Origin: Oscillospiraceae bacterium
GTDB taxonomy: Bacteria > Bacillota > Clostridia > Saccharofermentanales > Saccharofermentanaceae
Direction: 5' to 3'
Assembly (NCBI GenBank): GCA_902764825.1
Contig: CACWXL010000003.1
Location: forward strand, 1-64,000
DNA length: 64,000 bases
Part shown: one piece after another, positions 59,614 to 64,000 of the stretch
Layout of the letters: every line of letters starts with the position of its first letter
Numbering within the stretch: position 1 is the stretch's first letter
Translations under genes and position numbers: made by a program
Notes under the pieces: model-generated
Databases searched by the model: none
Told to the model about the DNA's origin: nothing
The model's input: only the letters and a program-made list of their open reading frames with translations

Positions 59614-60579
59614 ATGAATTCATTTTCCGAGAAGCTGATCGGCAACGTAAGCAAAGTCATCGTCGGTAAGGATAAGCAGATTGAACTTCTGCTCGTATCT
59701 CTCCTCGTAGGCGGTCACGTGCTGCTTGAAGATGTGCCGGGTACGGGAAAGACCAAGACGGCAAGAGCATTGGCGCAGTCTTTGGATCTTGATTTCAGAC
59801 GTGTCCAGTTTACGATCGACCTTCTGCCGTCAGATCTCACCGGCATTAATTATTTCGACCGCCAGGCAAATGAATTCGTGTTCCGTAAGGGTCCTGTCTT
59901 TACTAATATCCTTCTGGCAGATGAGATCAACCGCGCGACTGCGAGAACCCAGTCGAGCCTTCTCGAGTGTATGGAGGAGAAGCAGGTTACGGTCGACGGC
60001 GATACAAGAAAGCTCGATCTTCCTTTCCTCGTAATTGCTACACAGAACCCTGTTGAGTCGCAGGGAACATTCCCTCTGCCGGAAGCGCAGCTTGACCGTT
60101 TTCTCATGATGCTCAAGATGGATTATCCTACGCATGAAGAGAGCATCTCGATCCTGAAGAGATTTGCAACAGAAGATCCGCTCAACGATCTTACTGCAGT
60201 AACGAACAGGGAAGAGATAATGGAGATGCAGGAGAAGGTTAAGACCATTTTCGTATCGGATCTTCTCTACGATTATGCGGCCAGGATCATTGAGGCTACA
60301 AGAGAGTCGGCTGATATTTCCGTCGGTGCAAGTCCCCGCGCTCTTCTCGCATTTGTTGCTGCAGCAAAGGCACTCGCATTTGTCAGAGGCAGGAAGAACT
60401 GCATCCCTGATGATTTCAAGGAGCTTGCGGTTCCGGTCCTTGCACACCGTCTTGTACTCCGTTCACAGAGATCTCTTGCTTCTGACGGCAAGCTCATGCT
60501 AAAGCGCGACAGTGCGGAAGCTATCCTGCAAAAGATCTTAAATACAGTTTCCTGCCCGACAGAGGACTTTACAAAGTAA
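59614..60579 (+). CDS. MoxR family AAA+ ATPase
   Basis: A 321-residue chaperone-like ATPase with Walker A EDVPGTGKTKTARALA at about 39-54, Walker B NILLADEINRA near 99-109 and the sensor stretch VIATQNPVESQGTFPLPEAQ. MoxR proteins act with VWA proteins in assembling or activating metal enzymes and envelope complexes. It heads a unit with DUF58, a DUF4129-like membrane protein and probably prsW. The ATG follows GAGAGG. Confidence 0.95.
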   Translation: MNSFSEKLIGNVSKVIVGKDKQIELLLVSLLVGGHVLLEDVPGTGKTKTARALAQSLDLDFRRVQFTIDLLPSDLTGINYFDRQANEFVFRKGPVFTNILLADEINRATARTQSSLLECMEEKQVTVDGDTRKLDLPFLVIATQNPVESQGTFPLPEAQLDRFLMMLKMDYPTHEESISILKRFATEDPLNDLTAVTNREEIMEMQEKVKTIFVSDLLYDYAARIIEATRESADISVGASPRALLAFVAAAKALAFVRGRKNCIPDDFKELAVPVLAHRLVLRSQRSLASDGKLMLKRDSAEAILQKILNTVSCPTEDFTK

Positions 60580-60591
60580 GTCTTTTCGCAC

Positions 60592-61722
60592 ATGGAAATA
60601 ATCGTACTGATCGTTGTTCTTGCAATCGTATTCATAGTAGAGAGCATCTACTATCGTTACCATGCGCTCGAAAAACTCGATCTTAAAGTACTGTTCTCCA
60701 AAGACGTTGCAAACTACGGCGAGGACATTGAACTCATTGAAGTAGCGATGAACAGAAAGAGGCTTCCTCTGCCGTTCATTATCCTTAAATTCGAATCGCC
60801 AAGAGGACTTGAATTTTATGACATGACAAATGTCTCGGCATCCGATCACATGTACCGCGAGGACATGCTCTCGATGAAGTCACTGTCAAAGCACACGCGC
60901 CGTATCAAGGTAAAGTGCGTAAAGCGCGGCTACTATACTTTCCCGAGAGTCGGTATCACCACATCAGATCTTTTCCTCACATCGCGTTATAACACTGATT
61001 TCAAGAACGATTCTGAACTTGTGGTACTGCCTGAACTCGCCGAGGGAGATTTTGTTGAGATGCTGACATCGGTTACACTGAGCGAGCTCCAGCGCAGAAG
61101 GACGCTTCTTACTGATCCTTTCACGCTTTCCGGCATACGTGAATATATCTCGACAGATCCGATGAACACGATCAACTGGAAGGCAAGTGCCAAGACCGGT
61201 GAACTGATGGTAAATCAGCGTGCTTCCACCAATGCGCCGAAGGTACATATTTTCCTGAACCTTGAATACTATAACCAGAAGCGGTCGGTATCGCTTCTCG
61301 AGAAGTCCATTAGTCTTGCATACTCATATCTCTGCAAGCTCTCCGAATGGGGCGTGCAGACTTCGCTGTATTCGAACGGCATCGATCCTGTTGCCGGCGT
61401 GCCCTTGTCAGCTGATGCGGCAGCAAGTTCATCAGAACTCGAGAGGAAAGCGATGATCCTCGGAAGGCTGGAGCTTAAGCAGCCTGCAGTGCCTTTTACA
61501 GAGGCCTTTGAGAATTTTCTGGAAATGACAGACCATGATGATTTCATAGTAGTGATCTCGCCTCAGTCCAATGCCGGGTTCTGTCTTCTTATGTCAGATG
61601 CAAAGAGACGCCGTCCCGCTCTTAACTGGATCATGCCGGCCTATAAGATAACGCCTGACGTTGAACTTGAGCCGGATATCGCTTCTTCGTATTTGAGATG
61701 GGAGGTGAAGGGCCATGATTGA
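60592..61722 (+). CDS. DUF58 domain protein
   Basis: A 376-residue protein with one N-terminal membrane helix (about 1-17), an immunoglobulin-like stretch, and the DUF58 core SGIREYISTDPMNTINWKAS near 175-194 followed by VNQRASTNAPKVHIFLNLE. DUF58 is a VWA-like fold normally encoded next to MoxR. It starts 12 bases after moxR and overlaps the next gene by eight bases. Confidence 0.9.
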   Translation: MEIIVLIVVLAIVFIVESIYYRYHALEKLDLKVLFSKDVANYGEDIELIEVAMNRKRLPLPFIILKFESPRGLEFYDMTNVSASDHMYREDMLSMKSLSKHTRRIKVKCVKRGYYTFPRVGITTSDLFLTSRYNTDFKNDSELVVLPELAEGDFVEMLTSVTLSELQRRRTLLTDPFTLSGIREYISTDPMNTINWKASAKTGELMVNQRASTNAPKVHIFLNLEYYNQKRSVSLLEKSISLAYSYLCKLSEWGVQTSLYSNGIDPVAGVPLSADAAASSSELERKAMILGRLELKQPAVPFTEAFENFLEMTDHDDFIVVISPQSNAGFCLLMSDAKRRRPALNWIMPAYKITPDVELEPDIASSYLRWEVKGHD

Positions 61723-63037
61723 TGATCCCCGTTTCGTTGCTCCCAAAGATCCCGTTAAGCCGGATAAGGGACTGGTCGTCCGTGACAGTATTCTGCCTGA
61801 GTGCCTTTATTCTCTTTTGGTTGCGGTCACCATAATGTCATGCCTGATGATCATAAAGACTTATGTAGTCACTATCAATATCAGCATGTATTCGCAGTAT
61901 GTAGTCCTGATATTGGCGCTCGGCCATGCCTTGATACGCAGAAGCGGGATAAAGAACAAATATATAAATCTTGCCGTTCAGTTAGCGTCTTCCGCGGTTT
62001 TCTATATCGCGGTCATCAATATAAAAATCTTCGGATTCGGTGCTGACAGAAGGACGAAGTTCTACCTCGCTGCATTTGTGATTGCATGCACGATCTTCTC
62101 TTTGGTATATTACTGCAGGCCGACTCATTCTGCGGCCGAGACGGAAGTGATCTTCTTCCCGGCGGCTGTTCATGTGGTCGGATGGCTCTTCTACCAGTTC
62201 ACTCTGTTAGACGTTTATAACAACGATACCCATAGACGTTGGTTAGTTACTCATGAGCTTTCGACTGACAGGCTCATGTTTGCCAGATTCCTTGTGATCA
62301 ATGCCGTGATAATCGCGATGCTGTTCCTTGTAATGCGGCAGCTGGCGGTCTTTGATAAGAAATATGACCACTCGATACGCAAGAAGTCACAATCGACCTT
62401 GATGCTCAAGAAACAGAATTACATCACTGTCGTATTCCTTCTGTTAATTGTCCTGCTTACTTTCGGAGTCATATTGATCTTCCCGTATTCATCTGTTTTC
62501 TCATTATTCTGGAAGATCAATGATGGCTTTTGGAAAGTCTTTGGATGGGTGATGGCCCTGCTTTCAAAGATCGATACGGGTGATATCGATTCTGATATTG
62601 TCGAGGAAACTGTAAACTACGGTATGGATGCTGAGGAGAATCCGATGGCCATGGCCATCCTGACTGTTGCATCCGTCGTCGGTGTCCTGATCATATTGCT
62701 GGTGATCATATTTGCTCTGATCCGCGGTCTTAAGAAAGCGCTTAAGTATGCGGAGGCAAATAATTCTGACGGTGATGATTCCGTAATAGATATAATCGAG
62801 AATATCGGCCCGCTTAAGAAGATGTTTTCCGGAAGAAACCGTGATTTCGGCACCGGATATGAACGCCGTATCAGGAAGCAGTTCTACGACAAGACCCGCA
62901 ATGCAATGAAAAAGGGCCTTCCTGTCGGCGACTCTTCGACACCGGGCCAGATCGAAGCTGTCCTTAATGCATATGGCGACGAGGAGATCTCCGCCCTCAG
63001 GGAAGAATATGAGAATGTGCGTTACGGTCAGCACTAA
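61715..63037 (+). CDS. DUF4129-like membrane protein
   Basis: A 440-residue protein with about seven membrane helices. A helix pair near 245-290 flanks a loop, and the cytoplasmic end contains RRIRKQFYDKTRNAMKKGLP followed by STPGQIEAVL. The end matches the DUF4129 tail of the usual third gene in moxR-DUF58-transglutaminase units, but the transglutaminase domain itself is missing. It starts inside the DUF58 gene. Confidence 0.68.
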   Translation: MIDDPRFVAPKDPVKPDKGLVVRDSILPECLYSLLVAVTIMSCLMIIKTYVVTINISMYSQYVVLILALGHALIRRSGIKNKYINLAVQLASSAVFYIAVINIKIFGFGADRRTKFYLAAFVIACTIFSLVYYCRPTHSAAETEVIFFPAAVHVVGWLFYQFTLLDVYNNDTHRRWLVTHELSTDRLMFARFLVINAVIIAMLFLVMRQLAVFDKKYDHSIRKKSQSTLMLKKQNYITVVFLLLIVLLTFGVILIFPYSSVFSLFWKINDGFWKVFGWVMALLSKIDTGDIDSDIVEETVNYGMDAEENPMAMAILTVASVVGVLIILLVIIFALIRGLKKALKYAEANNSDGDDSVIDIIENIGPLKKMFSGRNRDFGTGYERRIRKQFYDKTRNAMKKGLPVGDSSTPGQIEAVLNAYGDEEISALREEYENVRYGQH

Positions 63038-63109
63038 GTGACACCTGTACGTAAAAATGGTATTCTTATTCCCGAAAAATCAATCCGGTTTGAGTTTTAG
63101 GAGTTTGTT

Positions 63110-64000
63110 ATGTTATATGCTTTGGCCCTGATCCCTGTAGTAGGACTTCTGATCTTTATCTATTTCAATGACAAGAAGGAGAAAGAGCCGTTCGGTCTTC
63201 TCGTAGGTCTGTTCTTTGCGGGAATGGGCACGATAGTAACTGCGATAATCGCCGAACTTGTCGGAGGATTGATACTCGGAGCCGTATTCCCGGCTAATAC
63301 AGTCATAGGCGGCGTACTGGATGCAATGCTGATCGTGGCGCCCGCTGAAGAACTCGGAAAATTCCTTGTATTGAGACTCATCACCTGGAAGAACAAGAAC
63401 TTCAATTACAACTATGATGCGATCGTATATGCGGTCTTCGTATCACTGGGATTTGCAGCTTTTGAGAATATAACCTACGTCTTCGGCAGCGGCATCGGAA
63501 CTGCGTTCCTGCGTATGTTTACGGCAGTTCCCGGACACGCCTGCTTTGCCGTATTTATGGGCTTCTTCTACAGCAAGGCAAAGTATGCGAGCCTCACCGG
63601 CAAGAAAGGTGCATGTGCAGGATTCACAGCTCTTGCAATGATCGTCCCGATCGTTATCCACGGTGTCTACGATGCGATATTGATGGGCGGCGGATCATCT
63701 GAAATACCCGTGCTTTCCGGCTTGAGCCTTGTTATCTGGATCGGATTTGTGATCGCTCTGTTTGTTGTCTCCTGCATCCTTATCGTAAAGACTTCGAGAA
63801 ACGATTTCTGCATCGTAAGTCTGCCAACGCCTGATGCAGACGGAATGGTCCAGACTATATACAGACCGAGCATCATCGGCGGATGGACTTGCTCCTGCGG
63901 AAGTGTAAACCAGCTGAATTTTTGTCCTAAATGCGGAAAACAGCGTCCGATGTCAACGACCTGGTACTGCCCTGTGTGTGCGACACCTTCGGCTTTCAAT
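63110..64000 (+). CDS. prsW: PrsW-type intramembrane protease with zinc ribbon (partial)
   Basis: 297 codons to the window end with no stop, so the gene is cut. The polytopic PrsW domain shows APAEELGKF with Glu80-Glu81, FENITYV with Glu119, GHACFA with His143 and HGVYDA with His184, the candidate glutamic protease residues. After residue 230 it leaves the membrane and carries a zinc ribbon (TCSCGSVNQLNFCPKCGKQ near 258-276, then YCPVCA). PrsW proteins cleave anti-sigma factors in Bacillus and Clostridioides. The ATG follows AGGAG. Confidence 0.87.
   Translation, partial: MLYALALIPVVGLLIFIYFNDKKEKEPFGLLVGLFFAGMGTIVTAIIAELVGGLILGAVFPANTVIGGVLDAMLIVAPAEELGKFLVLRLITWKNKNFNYNYDAIVYAVFVSLGFAAFENITYVFGSGIGTAFLRMFTAVPGHACFAVFMGFFYSKAKYASLTGKKGACAGFTALAMIVPIVIHGVYDAILMGGGSSEIPVLSGLSLVIWIGFVIALFVVSCILIVKTSRNDFCIVSLPTPDADGMVQTIYRPSIIGGWTCSCGSVNQLNFCPKCGKQRPMSTTWYCPVCATPSAFN

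Noticed and set aside
1..64000. tRNA or rRNA genes, CRISPR arrays, insertion sequences, prophage
   Set aside because: I saw no cloverleaf-like segments, no regularly spaced repeats, no transposase, integrase or phage structural genes in the readable frames.

Overview
The window looks like chromosome from a member of the Clostridia (Bacillota) with mid-range GC content. The basis is gene content and order: rplM-rpsI, tsaE-tsaB-rimI, yicC-remA-gmk-rpoZ, a single-chain dimeric glycyl-tRNA synthetase, a clostridial-type pyruvate phosphate dikinase, strong AAGGAGG-type ribosome binding sites, regular GTG and TTG starts, and many cysteine-lipobox lipoproteins. A gut or rumen habitat is only an inference, from the GH3 glucosidase and the lipoprotein style. 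I see no rRNA, tRNA, CRISPR array, intact insertion sequence or prophage.

Layout. 1-900: ribosomal proteins L13 and S9, closed by a terminator. 965-1899: a compact toxin-antitoxin pair of MntA-HepT type. Its antitoxin carries a fused N-terminal HTH domain, and two perfect palindromes sit on its promoter. 1921-3598: tsaE, tsaB, rimI (tRNA t6A and ribosome modification). 3678-6597: a Crh-like HPr protein (Gln15, Ser46), uvrC and a metallophosphoesterase. 6755-9085: yicC, remA, gmk and a long acidic rpoZ. 9107-13253: glyQS and ppdK. 13254-24480: accessory region with a GH3 lipoprotein, a broken ATPase gene, an ECF sigma/anti-sigma pair, an LRR lipoprotein, a Nudix-winged-helix regulator with twin operators plus a remnant of a second copy, a transglutaminase lipoprotein, a short pyroglutamyl-peptidase-like protein, a DUF4261 protein and an acetyltransferase.

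24524-36855: a surface polysaccharide cluster. It holds UDP-L-FucNAc synthesis (capE, capG, capF) with an inserted PglD-like acyltransferase, two LicD proteins, three glycosyltransferases, a flippase, a GNAT and an unrecognised P-loop protein. 37057-42843: a beta-propeller/HD-GYP cyclic-di-GMP phosphodiesterase and an unusual ATP-grasp protein whose N-terminus looks like a decayed KaiC/RecA domain. 42866-52307: a small membrane protein (the first of a paralogous pair), a VWA lipoprotein, a membrane protein with a conserved C-terminal module, a zinc-ribbon protein and several small enzymes and unknowns.

52313-59067: regulator-centred modules. These are a TetR gene divergent from two CmpB-family membrane proteins, an HTH/DUF2975 pair, an acyltransferase, and a TetR-flavodoxin-flavodoxin operon with a full-consensus promoter whose spacer is an operator palindrome. 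59089-64000: the second small membrane paralogue, then MoxR, DUF58, a DUF4129-like membrane protein and a PrsW-type protease with a zinc ribbon, cut by the window end.

No single new system dominates. The strongest leads are the self-contained HTH-MntA/HepT module, the Crh-like protein next to uvrC, the KaiC-like/ATP-grasp protein, the unknown P-loop protein at the end of the polysaccharide cluster, and three promoters whose operators can be read directly from the sequence.
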